Assembly (NCBI GenBank): GCA_002492295.1
Contig: DKYC01000132.1
Coordinates: forward strand, 12,317-76,316
DNA: 64,000 nt
Origin: Lachnospiraceae bacterium UBA7110
GTDB lineage: Bacteria > Bacillota > Clostridia > Lachnospirales > Lachnospiraceae
Direction: 5' to 3'
Position numbers and translations under genes: made by a program. Position 1 is the first letter of the stretch, and each line of letters begins with the position of its first letter. This document shows, piece after piece, positions 42,957 to 51,877 of the stretch. The notes beneath the pieces are model-generated. The model did not search any database and was not told the origin of the DNA. It was given only the letters and a program-made list of their open reading frames with translations.

Positions 42957-43868
42957 TTGAAAAAAGAATTAATTCATGAATTATCCCGCGTTCTTGCAGG
43001 AGGACGCGTTTCTACAAAGGAGCCGATGTCACTGCATACAACCTTTAAGACAGGCGGTGCGGTTGACGTGTTTGCGGAACCCTCAAGTGTTGAGGAGCTG
43101 AAAAGAGCGTTAGAACTGCTAAAGGGAGAACGCTTTTACCTGATTGGAAACGGGAGCAATCTTCTTGTAAGCGACAAAGGACTTCGGGGTGTGGCGGTTC
43201 ATCTTGCCAAAGGCTTTGGCGATATTCGTGTGGAAGGAACGACGCTTATCTGCGGCGCGGCGGCAACGCTATCGCAGATTGCAAGGGCGGCGCTTGACCA
43301 TTCCCTGACTGGATTTGAGTTTGCGGCAGGCATTCCGGGGAGCCTCGGCGGAGCGATTGTGATGAATGCGGGCGCTTATGACGGCGAAATGCGCCAGGTG
43401 GTAAAAAGCGTCACGCTCATTGATTATCAGGGCGGAATTGTCCAAAAGGGAGTGGAGGAAATGCGCTTTGGATACCGTCACAGTCTTTTAAAGGAAGCGG
43501 ATTGGATTGTCCTTGAGGCAAAGCTTGTGCTGCAAAAGGGGGATGCTTCAAAAATCAGGGAAAAGATGGATGATTTGGCGGCAAGAAGACGTGCAAAACA
43601 GCCGCTGGAATATCCGAGTGCGGGTTCGACCTTTAAGCGTCCCGAGGGGTATTTTGCGGCGAAGCTGATACAGGACGCGGGCTTAAGGGGGTTTTGCGTC
43701 GGCGGCGCACAGGTCTCGGATAAGCACTGCGGTTTTGTGATTAACAGGGAAAATGCCACATCTGCCGATATTTACGCGCTTATCCGGGAAGTGCAAAGAA
43801 AGGTGAAGGAATGTTCGGGCGTTACGCTTGAGACGGAGGTCATTTGTTTGGGTGAATTTGATGAATGA
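42957..43868 (+). CDS. murB: UDP-N-acetylenolpyruvoylglucosamine reductase
   Basis: A 303-residue FAD enzyme of peptidoglycan precursor synthesis (UDP-MurNAc formation). The FAD-binding motifs are LIGNGSNLLVSDKGLRG and GFEFAAGIPGSLGGAIVMNAGAY. The proton-donor Ser is in SAGSTFKRPEGYFAAKLI, and the late Glu in TLETEV. There is no usable ATG: a run of in-frame TTG codons (42939, 42948, 42954, 42957) follows the previous gene, and TTG 42957 is best placed after GCAGAGG. The overlapping ATG at 42935 is in another frame and stops quickly. Confidence 0.93.
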   Translation: MKKELIHELSRVLAGGRVSTKEPMSLHTTFKTGGAVDVFAEPSSVEELKRALELLKGERFYLIGNGSNLLVSDKGLRGVAVHLAKGFGDIRVEGTTLICGAAATLSQIARAALDHSLTGFEFAAGIPGSLGGAIVMNAGAYDGEMRQVVKSVTLIDYQGGIVQKGVEEMRFGYRHSLLKEADWIVLEAKLVLQKGDASKIREKMDDLAARRRAKQPLEYPSAGSTFKRPEGYFAAKLIQDAGLRGFCVGGAQVSDKHCGFVINRENATSADIYALIREVQRKVKECSGVTLETEVICLGEFDE

Positions 43869-43904
43869 TGAAAAATACCAACAGAAAGGCAGGTTTGGTT
43901 TCAG

Positions 43905-44759
43905 ATGCGGTTTGTGATTGTAACGGGTATGAGCGGAGGCGGAAAATCAACAGCGATGAAGATGCTGGAGGACGCGGGATTTTACTGCGCCGACAATATG
44001 CCTGTGCCTTTGATTGAAAAGTTTATGGAGCTGCTTGCAATGCCGGATAACGGAATCCAAAAGGTGGCATTGGGACTGGATGTCAGGACGGATCAGTCGT
44101 TTGAGGACGTAAACCAGCTCATTATAAGGCTCCGTTTGAGCTATACCTTTGAGATTCTGTTTCTTGAGGCATCGGACAATGTGCTGCTGAAACGCTATAA
44201 GGAGACGAGGCGTATTCATCCGCTTTCCATTGACGGGGATTTGATGAGCGGCATCCGGCGTGAACGGGAGCTGCTTGACAGCATCAGAAAAGTGGCGGAT
44301 TACGTGATTGATACGACGAACCTTTTGACAAGGGAACTCAAAATGGAGCTTGACAGGATTTTTGTGAGTGGTCAGGCGTACAACAGCCTTATGGTAAATA
44401 TTATTTCGTTTGGTTTTAAGCATGGTATTCCGCAGGATGCCGATCTGGTGTTCGATGTGCGCTTTCTGCCGAACCCGTTTTATATTGATGAATTAAAGAA
44501 GAAGACGGGACTTGACAAAGAGGTTCAGGATTATGTGATGGGCTTTCCTGAGGCGCATGAATTTATAAATAAGCTTACGGATATGATTGAATTTCTGATT
44601 CCGAATTATATTAAGGAAGGGAAATACCAGCTTGTGATAGGCATAGGATGTACTGGCGGACAGCACCGCAGTGTGACGCTTGCGGGCGAGCTTTATAAAC
44701 GGCTTAAGGATAAGGGCGATTACGGGCTGACCTTACGCCACCGCGACACGCTTGGTTAA
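43905..44759 (+). CDS. rapZ: RNase adapter protein RapZ (YvcJ family)
   Basis: A 284-residue P-loop protein with Walker A TGMSGGGKSTAMKMLED at the N-terminus and the conserved C-terminal GIGCTGGQHRSVTLAGELY. In E. coli RapZ guides RNase E to GlmZ; in Firmicutes the homologue YvcJ hydrolyses nucleotides and affects competence. Its location between murB and whiA is the usual Clostridial arrangement, although the yvcK gene often found here is absent. The stop is 13 bp before the whiA start. Confidence 0.94.
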   Translation: MRFVIVTGMSGGGKSTAMKMLEDAGFYCADNMPVPLIEKFMELLAMPDNGIQKVALGLDVRTDQSFEDVNQLIIRLRLSYTFEILFLEASDNVLLKRYKETRRIHPLSIDGDLMSGIRRERELLDSIRKVADYVIDTTNLLTRELKMELDRIFVSGQAYNSLMVNIISFGFKHGIPQDADLVFDVRFLPNPFYIDELKKKTGLDKEVQDYVMGFPEAHEFINKLTDMIEFLIPNYIKEGKYQLVIGIGCTGGQHRSVTLAGELYKRLKDKGDYGLTLRHRDTLG

Positions 44760-44772
44760 AAAAGGAGTCATT

Positions 44773-45396
44773 ATGTCATTTTCAGGAGAAATCAAGAATG
44801 AGCTGGAGAAAAAGACGTTTCCCAAAAATTCCGCGAGAGCGTTTCTGCGGGATGCCTTTTTGGAGACAGGCTCTATGAGTAATCCCGAAAAAGGATATCA
44901 TTTGGAGTTTGTCTGCGAGGATGAACGCCACGCCCAAAAACTGATTGAGACCATGCAAAAGTATGAGATTACGGCAAAGACGGTGCTAAGAAAACGCTAT
45001 ACCATTGTATATATTAAGGAGAGCGAGGATATCGTTAAGCTTCTGAATGTGATGGGTGCGCATAACTGCCTGATGAATTTGGAGAATCTGCGGATTTTGA
45101 AGGATATGCGCAATGCAATCAACCGGCAGGTGAACTGTGAGACAGCCAATATCTCAAAGACCGTCAGTGCGGCAAACAAACAGATTGCGGATATTGTGTA
45201 TCTTAAGGAGCATTACGGATTGGACAATTTGAGTGAAAACCTGAGGGAAATGGCAGAAATCAGGCTGGAATATCCAGATGCGACGCTAAAGGAGCTTGGA
45301 GGTTATCTCGTTCCCCCCGTTGGAAAATCGGGGGTAAATCACAGGCTTCGGAAGCTCAGTGAATTGGCGGACAGTATAAAAGGAAAAGAGAAATGA
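44773..45396 (+). CDS. whiA: WhiA family regulator lacking its first LAGLIDADG half
   Basis: WhiA is a DNA-binding protein linked to division and sporulation, typically about 310 residues. This product is only 207. It begins with the normal start MSFSGEIKNEL, then jumps within a few residues to the segment that usually lies near residue 110 (ARAFLRDAFLETGSMS). From there it is complete to the C-terminal HTH (LEYPDATLKELG, PPVGKSGVNHRLRKLSELA). About 100 residues, the first half of the homing-endonuclease-like domain, are missing in frame. AAAGGAG precedes the ATG, and the stop overlaps the next start (ATGA), so the frame is intact. Confidence 0.88.
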   Translation: MSFSGEIKNELEKKTFPKNSARAFLRDAFLETGSMSNPEKGYHLEFVCEDERHAQKLIETMQKYEITAKTVLRKRYTIVYIKESEDIVKLLNVMGAHNCLMNLENLRILKDMRNAINRQVNCETANISKTVSAANKQIADIVYLKEHYGLDNLSENLREMAEIRLEYPDATLKELGGYLVPPVGKSGVNHRLRKLSELADSIKGKEK

Positions 45397-46310
45397 GTAA
45401 GAAAGCATTATTTATATTAAATCCCCACTCGGGAAAGGGACTGATTAAAAACCATCTTTTGGAGATTACGGATATTCTTGTGAAGGCGGGATACGAGGTG
45501 ACGGTGTATCCCACGCAAAGCCGCGGGGATGCGAAACGGCTGACACAGGAGCGCGACAAGGACTATGAGCTTGTGGTGTGCAGCGGCGGCGACGGAACGC
45601 TTGACGAAATTGTCACAGGCATGATACGGTCCGGTTTTAGGACGCCGATTGGATATATTCCGGCGGGAAGCACCAATGATTTTGCGAAGAGCCTGAAAAT
45701 CCCGTCAACGATGAAGAAGGCAGCGGAGCTCATTGTACAGGGAAAGGAGTTTTCGTGTGATGTCGGACGCTTCAACAAGGATATCTTCATCTATGTTGCG
45801 GCGTTTGGGATTTTTACGGAGGTTTCCTATGAGACGCCGCAGGAAATGAAGAACATGCTTGGGCATATGGCATACTTATTGGAGGGCGTCAAACAGCTTG
45901 CCAATATCAAATCCTATTCGTTAAAAGTGACATATGTGTCAGAAAACGGCGGGGAGGAAGTGATTGAGGGCAATTTTATTTTCGGAATGGTGACAAACTC
46001 ACATTCGATAGGCGGCTTCAAGAGTATCGCGGGAAATGTTTTTAAGGGCGATATTGATTTAAACGACGGGCTGTTTGAAGTGACCTTAATTAAAGTACCC
46101 AAAAATCCGATGGAACTCAATTCGATACTGGCGGCGCTTGCGATAGCGGATATTGACACAAAATATATGTACAATTTCAAGTCGGGAAAGCTGATATTTG
46201 AATCGGAGGAGGAAGTTGCATGGACGCTTGACGGCGAGTACGGAGGAAAGCATACCAGGGTGGAGCTCTTAAACGACAGGGAGGCTGTGGACATCCTTGT
46301 AAAACAGTAA
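45393..46310 (+). CDS. Diacylglycerol kinase family lipid kinase (DgkB/YegS-like)
   Basis: A 305-residue protein with the DAGK catalytic motif VVCSGGDGTLDEIVTG, IPAGSTNDFAKSL, and a C-terminal beta domain with EVAWTLDGEYGG. These cytosolic kinases phosphorylate diacylglycerol or related lipids to recycle them to phospholipid. It overlaps whiA by 4 bp. A terminator follows at 46329. Confidence 0.88.
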   Translation: MSKKALFILNPHSGKGLIKNHLLEITDILVKAGYEVTVYPTQSRGDAKRLTQERDKDYELVVCSGGDGTLDEIVTGMIRSGFRTPIGYIPAGSTNDFAKSLKIPSTMKKAAELIVQGKEFSCDVGRFNKDIFIYVAAFGIFTEVSYETPQEMKNMLGHMAYLLEGVKQLANIKSYSLKVTYVSENGGEEVIEGNFIFGMVTNSHSIGGFKSIAGNVFKGDIDLNDGLFEVTLIKVPKNPMELNSILAALAIADIDTKYMYNFKSGKLIFESEEEVAWTLDGEYGGKHTRVELLNDREAVDILVKQ

Positions 46311-46328
46311 ATATAAAACAACAGGCAG

Positions 46329-46367
46329 AAAGGAACGTTCCCGTTTTGTCCGGAAGCGTTCCTTTTT
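46329..46367 (+). terminator. Terminator of the hprK-dgk run
   Basis: AAAGGAACG (46329-46337) pairs with CGTTCCTTTTT (46357-46367); a 19-nt loop. Confidence 0.8.
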
Positions 46368-46397
46368 AATTCTTTCTTTATTACAAATTCATCCAAA

Positions 46398-47255
46398 TTA
46401 TTCCAAATTCAGCCGCTTTGTCATCATATGCAGATTGATAATGTGCATAATCACCGAAACAACCACTGCCCAAAGCAGTGAGATTATCATTGTGGGCGAA
46501 ATAACCTCAAACATTGGTATTGTCTCTGAAAGCGCCTCCGCCCGGAGCATTTTGGAGTAGGTCGGCAGCATGGCGATGTAAGAGATTACCTGCTGAACGC
46601 TGACAATCGCAAAGTAAGCGATAATTGCGCCGATAATGCGGTGCTTTGTGTAAAGCTGTCCAAGGGATACGCAGCCAAGTATAATCATAATGGATGAGAT
46701 GCAGGCGATAATCATAAAGACGGTATAAAATGTAATAAAACCGCCAAGGCTGATGCCGTAATCCTCCCGGAAGGACATTGACATTTCCGATAACACCTCG
46801 CCAACCATGCGGTCGATATAAACCTTGTCATACCCGGAAAGATTGCTGACATGGATATAAATCGCGCCAAGTATAATCATAATTGTGGCAAATATCCCCG
46901 CAAGCATCGCCAAATAGCATAGAACAGCCGTAATCGTCTTTGCCGCAAGAAGCGTCGTGGACGTAACGGGCAGCGTATGTGTCAGGTATCCCTGATCCGT
47001 GTAGGTCGTTTTATAGAACCGTATGGCAATAATCAGCATGGTTCCGACGGAGCAGCCAATAATGCCGAAATAGTAAAGCAGGATACAAAGGACAAGCGAC
47101 ATTGTCGAAAATCCTGCGGAAACATTGTCCATTTTGGGATTTATCGTAAAAATAATCGCACATGTGAGCAAGGTCGTACCGCCCAAAATGCCAAGCATAA
47201 TCAAAAGCGGAAGGCGAAGTCCCCTCCATTCGTATTTCATCAGTTTTCCTAACAT
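46398..47255 (-). CDS. ABC-2 type transporter permease
   Basis: A 285-residue membrane protein with six predicted spans (for example LLIMLGILGGTTLLTCAIIF, LVLCILLYYFGIIGCSVGTML, FITFYTVFMIIACISSIMIILG). The N-terminus MLGKLMKYEWRG is typical of permeases of small YtrB-type exporters. It overlaps the ATPase gene by 7 bp. With the YtrA-type regulator it forms a three-gene unit that probably answers cell-envelope stress; the substrate is unknown. Confidence 0.85.
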   Translation of the reverse strand: MLGKLMKYEWRGLRLPLLIMLGILGGTTLLTCAIIFTINPKMDNVSAGFSTMSLVLCILLYYFGIIGCSVGTMLIIAIRFYKTTYTDQGYLTHTLPVTSTTLLAAKTITAVLCYLAMLAGIFATIMIILGAIYIHVSNLSGYDKVYIDRMVGEVLSEMSMSFREDYGISLGGFITFYTVFMIIACISSIMIILGCVSLGQLYTKHRIIGAIIAYFAIVSVQQVISYIAMLPTYSKMLRAEALSETIPMFEVISPTMIISLLWAVVVSVIMHIINLHMMTKRLNLE

Positions 47256-47977
47256 GCGTATACCTCCCTGAAATAAGCGTCCACGGATTTATTCTGCTGG
47301 TCTCTGATGGCATCTACCGAGGTGTAGAGCATCAGCGAACCGTTTTTCATAAAAATCACATCGTCAAGCACGTTTTCAATATCGGAAATCAAGTGTGTTG
47401 ACAATATAATCGTAGAATTCGGATTGTAATTCGTGATAATTGTACGTAAAATATAATCCCTTGCGGCAGGGTCCACGCCCGCGATTGGCTCATCAAGGAT
47501 ATAAAGCTCGGCATTGCGGCTCATCACAAGGATAAGCTGTACCTTCTCCTTTGTGCCTTTTGAGAGTGTTTTCAGCCTTGCCTCCGGGCTGATGCCGAGG
47601 GATTCCAGCATGGAGTATGCCTTTTCCTTTGAAAAATCCTCGTAAAAATCGCCGAAATAATCTACCATCTGCCGTACCTTCATGCCGTTGTCGAGATAAG
47701 TGCGCTCGGGCAGATAGGAAATCACGCGCTTGCTCTGTGCGCCCGGAAACATACCGTTAATATATACCGTTCCGCTTGTTGGCGCAAGCAGTCCGTTAAT
47801 CATTTTGATTAAAGTCGTCTTTCCGCAGCCGTTTGGTCCTAATAATCCGATAATCCGTCCGCGCGGAATGGTCAGATTCATATGGAACACCGACATATAG
47901 CTGCCCATGCCGGGATAGCGTTTGCACAAATCATTAATCTGCAGAAGCGGCGCTGCATTCATATATTGTTCATTCAT
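47249..47977 (-). CDS. ABC transporter ATP-binding protein
   Basis: A 242-residue ATPase: Walker A GLLGPNGCGKTTLIKMI, a signature that reads TLSKGTKEKVQLIL instead of LSGGQ (a variant common in ABC-2 exporters of this type), Walker B LYILDEPIAGVDP, and H-loop LSTHLISDIEN. It pairs with the overlapping permease. A ribosome site GAGGGAC lies upstream of the ATG. Confidence 0.9.
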   Translation of the reverse strand: MNEQYMNAAPLLQINDLCKRYPGMGSYMSVFHMNLTIPRGRIIGLLGPNGCGKTTLIKMINGLLAPTSGTVYINGMFPGAQSKRVISYLPERTYLDNGMKVRQMVDYFGDFYEDFSKEKAYSMLESLGISPEARLKTLSKGTKEKVQLILVMSRNAELYILDEPIAGVDPAARDYILRTIITNYNPNSTIILSTHLISDIENVLDDVIFMKNGSLMLYTSVDAIRDQQNKSVDAYFREVYAC

Positions 47978-48015
47978 TCTATAGTCCCTCCTCTTTTTAG
48001 TTTCCCTTGGAAAAT

Positions 48016-48396
48016 TTAAGTATTTGTGTTGTCTGCCGTATTTGCTGTCTGGTTCACCAGTGAAATGATTTCGCCGTCGGAATATCCAAGCTGGCGCATA
48101 TTTTCAAAAAAGCTGTTCATCTGCGTGACAGCCATCCGGTGCTTTGCGGCTTCAATCAACTGTACATCCTGCGTCACGACGCGTCCCATGTTCCGCTGTG
48201 TTATGACAAGCCCGCTGCGTTCAAGTTCCGTAAAAGCACGCTGCATGGTATTCGGATTGACACTTGCCTCTGCCGCCAAATCCCTGACGCTTGGAAGCCA
48301 TTCTCCCGGCTTGTACGTTCCGCATACAATCCGTACCTGAAGCTTTTCCAAAATCTGCGCATAGATTGGACGGTCTGAATTTAATTCCCATGCCAT
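48016..48396 (-). CDS. GntR family regulator, YtrA subfamily
   Basis: A 126-residue regulator with a GntR winged HTH (VRDLAAEASVNPNTMQRAFTELERSGLV) and the short YtrA-type C-terminal dimer domain. YtrA proteins repress their own ABC operon. The first gene of the minus-strand unit, preceded by GGAAGGAG; an inverted-repeat operator lies just upstream. Confidence 0.9.
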   Translation of the reverse strand: MAWELNSDRPIYAQILEKLQVRIVCGTYKPGEWLPSVRDLAAEASVNPNTMQRAFTELERSGLVITQRNMGRVVTQDVQLIEAAKHRMAVTQMNSFFENMRQLGYSDGEIISLVNQTANTADNTNT

Positions 48397-48415
48397 AAAT
48401 TCGTCTCCTTCCTAA

Positions 48416-48439
48416 AGTGTATTAGATAAATAGTACACT
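48416..48439. promoter_or_regulatory. YtrA-type operator AGTGTA-N12-TACACT
   Basis: A perfect inverted repeat located between the promoter and the regulator gene. The established B. subtilis YtrA site is AGTGTA-N13-TACACT; here the spacer is 12 bp. Autoregulation by the adjacent protein is inferred. Confidence 0.8.
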
Positions 48440-48442
48440 AAC

Positions 48443-48471
48443 ACAATAATACATGTTGCACGCTTTGTCAA
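48443..48471 (-). promoter_or_regulatory. Promoter of the YtrA-type regulator and ABC exporter
   Basis: On the minus strand, TTGACA (48471-48466), a 17-bp spacer, and TATTGT (48448-48443), with the operator starting right after the -10 box. Confidence 0.8.
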
Positions 48472-48640
48472 TACAAAAATAAAATTTATTTAAAATATTC
48501 ATGAAAATTCCATTGTTTTTTTGTACAGAATGATAATTAAAATAGGAAAGGGTACAGGAAATGCATTGTTATAAGGCGTAATACTGCATAAAAACTGCAT
48601 GGATATGCAGAAATTGTCAGTTTCTTCTATGCACGCAATA

Positions 48641-48669
48641 TTGACAAATTTTTTTGATTAGTCTAATAT
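48641..48669 (+). promoter_or_regulatory. Sigma-A promoter of the opp operon
   Basis: TTGACA at 48641-48646, 17-bp spacer, TAATAT at 48664-48669. The leader to oppB is about 130 nt and AT-rich. No gene is visible in the rest of the 48472-48807 gap. Confidence 0.82.
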
Positions 48670-48807
48670 AAAAAAGAATATCGCGTTTTTAAGCACGGTA
48701 TTTTCATTTTACTGTGACAAAATAGTAAAGGAAGTGTGCATTTGGACAATACAAATGTACATCGCATACATTATGCGGAAAAAACGAAAAGATAGGAGTG
48801 AAAACGA

Positions 48808-49719
48808 ATGTTCCGATACATCGTCAAACGAGTCATTCTTGCTGTCGCTACAGTGTTTATTATCGCTGCAATTACATTCTTTACCATGAATGCAATTCCC
48901 GGCGGACCGTTCGCTTCGGAGAAAGCGCCGAGTGAATCCGTCAAAAAAGTTTTGGAGGCGCGTTATAACCTCGATAAACCTGTCGGCGAGCAGTTCATCA
49001 TCTATATCAAAAATTTCCTTCACGGAGACTTGGGCGTTTCTTTAAAGACCGGAAGAAGTATTTCCACCGTTATCGGTGAATCGTTCCCCATATCTGCAAA
49101 GCTTGGCGGAATGGCGGCGGTGACGGCAGCGATTGTCGGCTTAATCCTTGGAAGTATTGCGGCGCTCAAAAGAAACACATTCATAGACCGCTTCATTGTA
49201 TTTATCACCACGCTTTTTACCGCAGTACCAAGCTTTGTGCTTGCAACGCTGCTATTATATGTTTTCTGTATCATATTAAAATGGTCGCCTGTATTTGATC
49301 CGGAGAGGACGCACTATGTTCTTCCCGTGATTGCACTTGCGCTGTATCCGATGGCATACATTACGCGTCTGACAAAGACAAGTATGCTTGATGCGCTCAG
49401 TCAGGATTATGTCCGTACGGCGAATGCCAAGGGTGTGGCAGGCTGGAAGGTTATTTTTAAGCACGCGCTCAGAAACGCGGTGATTCCGGTCATTACTTAT
49501 TTTGGACCGATGCTTGCGTACATACTGACAGGCAGTCTTGTGGTTGAGAATATTTTCACAATCGGCGGACTTGGCACGAAATTTGTTTCAAGCATTACAA
49601 ACCGTGATTATACAATGATTATGGGAACGACGATGTTCCTTGCGATTATCATGGTAACGATGAATTTGATTACGGACATTATCTATAGCATTGTAGATCC
49701 CAGAATAAAGCTTGATTAG
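48808..49719 (+). CDS. oppB: Oligopeptide ABC transporter permease OppB
   Basis: A 303-residue inner-membrane permease with six spans. The N-terminus FRYIVKRVILAVATVFIIAAITFF is typical of OppB, followed by the periplasmic-side RYNLDKPVGEQFIIYIKNFLHGDLG and the EAA loop DYVRTANAKGVAGWKVIFKHALRNAVIP that contacts the ATPases. A good ribosome site (TAGGAGTG) precedes the ATG. First gene of oppBCDF-A. Confidence 0.93.
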   Translation: MFRYIVKRVILAVATVFIIAAITFFTMNAIPGGPFASEKAPSESVKKVLEARYNLDKPVGEQFIIYIKNFLHGDLGVSLKTGRSISTVIGESFPISAKLGGMAAVTAAIVGLILGSIAALKRNTFIDRFIVFITTLFTAVPSFVLATLLLYVFCIILKWSPVFDPERTHYVLPVIALALYPMAYITRLTKTSMLDALSQDYVRTANAKGVAGWKVIFKHALRNAVIPVITYFGPMLAYILTGSLVVENIFTIGGLGTKFVSSITNRDYTMIMGTTMFLAIIMVTMNLITDIIYSIVDPRIKLD

Positions 49720-49744
49720 AAAGTGGAAGTGAAAGGAGATAGGA

Positions 49745-50836
49745 ATGGCAGAACAGAACGCAATGAAAAGAAATGTGCTGAGCGCACAGGTCGATTTATC
49801 AAAATTTCATTTCGATGATTCCGTTTTTGAAAAAGCGACGGACGAGGAGAAAAAACAGCAGGATGTCATGAGCGAGTCCACCACGTTTTTTAAGGACGGT
49901 ATGAAAAAGCTCATGAAAAATCCGCTTGCCGTTGGCAGTATTATTGTATTGATTTTCATTATGAGCGTGATTATTGTCGCGCCGCATATCGTGCCGTACA
50001 GTTATTCGCAGATTATCAGCGTCAACGGAAGGCGTGACAAGACGGCAAAAAATTTAAAGCCGTTTGAGTATTCGGAGAACGAGCTGGAATATATCGCGGA
50101 AGGCGGCGAGGTTTTTCCTCATATTATGGGAACGGACGCGCAGTGCCGTGACTATTTTATCCGTGTTGTATACGGTACAAGGGTATCGCTTGCGGTCGGA
50201 TTGTTTGCCAGTATTTTGGTGTTGATTATCGGTTTGCTCTATGGTAGTATTTCGGGGTACATGGGCGGTAAGGTCGATTTGATTATGCAGCGTATTGTTG
50301 ACATTATCTATTCCCTGCCGGACATGCTTGTCATTATTCTTTTATCAGTGGTTTTGAATGAAACACTCGGTGAAAAGCTTGAGGGCACATCTTTTCAGAG
50401 CCTCGGTGTAAACATGATTTCACTGTTCATCGTGTATGGTCTTTTATATTGGGTAAGCATGTCGCGTCTGGTGCGCGGACAGATTCTGACGATTAAAAAC
50501 AATGAATATGTGCTTGCGGCAAAAGCAACGGGCGCGAAGACCGGCAGGATTATTGCAAAGCATATTATTCCGAACTGCATCAGCGTTATCATAATTTCGA
50601 CTGCGCTGCAGATTCCGTCGGCTATTTTTACGGAGAGTTACCTGAGCTTTATCGGACTGGGTGTACAGGCGCCGATGCCGTCGCTTGGAAGTCTTGCAAA
50701 TACGGCGAGGGAGGGACTTCAGAGTTATCCGTATAAGCTGATTTTTCCGGCAGTTGTTATCTGTCTGATTGTGCTTTCGCTTAATCTGCTCGGAGACGGC
50801 CTGCGCGATGCGTTTGACCCGAAGCTCAAGAAATAA
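49745..50836 (+). CDS. oppC: Oligopeptide ABC transporter permease OppC
   Basis: A 363-residue permease with an N-terminal cytoplasmic stretch of about 65 residues, the first span (VGSIIVLIFIMSVIIVAPHIV), an extracytoplasmic loop with HIMGTDAQCRDYFIRVVYGTR, five further spans, and the EAA loop EYVLAAKATGAKTGRIIAKHIIPN. Ends DAFDPKLKK, typical of OppC/DppC. Follows oppB by 25 bp. Confidence 0.93.
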   Translation: MAEQNAMKRNVLSAQVDLSKFHFDDSVFEKATDEEKKQQDVMSESTTFFKDGMKKLMKNPLAVGSIIVLIFIMSVIIVAPHIVPYSYSQIISVNGRRDKTAKNLKPFEYSENELEYIAEGGEVFPHIMGTDAQCRDYFIRVVYGTRVSLAVGLFASILVLIIGLLYGSISGYMGGKVDLIMQRIVDIIYSLPDMLVIILLSVVLNETLGEKLEGTSFQSLGVNMISLFIVYGLLYWVSMSRLVRGQILTIKNNEYVLAAKATGAKTGRIIAKHIIPNCISVIIISTALQIPSAIFTESYLSFIGLGVQAPMPSLGSLANTAREGLQSYPYKLIFPAVVICLIVLSLNLLGDGLRDAFDPKLKK

Positions 50837-50869
50837 GGAAACGTATGTTAAGATAAATGGAGGCTGAAA

Positions 50870-51877
50870 ATGAGTGAAGAATACATTTTACAGGTAAAGG
50901 ATTTACATACATCATTTTTTACGGAGTCGGGTGAGGTCAAGGCGGTAAACGGCGTGAACTTTAATTTGGCACCCGGAAAAATCCTTGGCATTGTGGGCGA
51001 GTCCGGTTCGGGAAAGAGTGTTACGGCGTACTCGATTATGCAGATTTTGGCGTCAACGGGACGTATCGTGAGCGGTGAGGTGCTCTATCGCGGCGAGGAT
51101 ATTACGAAATATGATAAAAAACAGATGAAAAATTTCAGGGGAAAGTGCTGCAGCATTATCTTTCAGGATCCGATGACAAGCCTTAACCCTGTATTTACGA
51201 TAGGAAACCAGTTGATGGAGGCAATTTTGCTCCACACGGATAAGAACAAACAGCAGGCGAAAGAGCGCGCAATTGAAATGCTTGAGCTTGTGGGCGTGAA
51301 TGAGCCGCAAAAGCGTATTAAGCAGTATCCGCATGAGCTTTCAGGCGGTATGCGCCAGCGTGTGATGATTGCCATGGCGCTTGCGTGCGAGCCGGATATC
51401 CTGATTGCGGACGAGCCGACGACGGCGCTTGACGTGACCATTCAGGCTCAGATTTTGGAGCTGATGCAGGAACTGCAGAAAAAGCTCGGTATGGCGATTA
51501 TTATGGTAACGCATGATTTGGGTGTGATTGCGGATATGTGTGATGAAATTATCGTGATGTATGGCGGCCGCGTGTGTGAACGCGGGACGGCGGAGGATAT
51601 TTTTTACCGTCCTGGTCATGAGTATACGAAAGGGCTTCTGCGTTCCGTTCCGAAGGCGGACGGCAGTAAGGAGCGGCTTGTTCCCATTGCGGGTACGCCG
51701 ATTAATCTGTTAAATATGCCAAAGGGCTGTGCGTTTTGTACGCGCTGTGACGAGGCGATGAAAATCTGCCTGACGGAGGTTCCGCCGCAGGTGCAGATGC
51801 CTGACGGGCATTTCGCGTCATGCTGGCTTGCGTTTAAGAAGCTGAAAGATGGCACACTGGAGGAGGGACGGTCATGA
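50870..51877 (+). CDS. oppD: Oligopeptide ABC transporter ATPase OppD
   Basis: A 335-residue ATPase with Walker [19 protein letters not shown], the Q-loop [11 protein letters not shown], signature [16 protein letters not shown], Walker [13 protein letters not shown], and the C-terminal oligopeptide-transporter domain with clustered Cys ([15 protein letters not shown]) that in family members can hold an iron-sulfur cluster. TGGAGG precedes the ATG. Its stop overlaps oppF by 4 bp. Confidence 0.94.
   Translation: MSEEYILQVKDLHTSFFTESGEVKAVNGVNFNLAPGKILGIVGESGSGKSVTAYSIMQILASTGRIVSGEVLYRGEDITKYDKKQMKNFRGKCCSIIFQDPMTSLNPVFTIGNQLMEAILLHTDKNKQQAKERAIEMLELVGVNEPQKRIKQYPHELSGGMRQRVMIAMALACEPDILIADEPTTALDVTIQAQILELMQELQKKLGMAIIMVTHDLGVIADMCDEIIVMYGGRVCERGTAEDIFYRPGHEYTKGLLRSVPKADGSKERLVPIAGTPINLLNMPKGCAFCTRCDEAMKICLTEVPPQVQMPDGHFASCWLAFKKLKDGTLEEGRS

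Noticed and set aside
42935..42979. ATG at 42935 as the murB start
   Set aside because: It is in a different frame and runs into a stop after about 14 codons; the murB frame opens only with TTG codons here.
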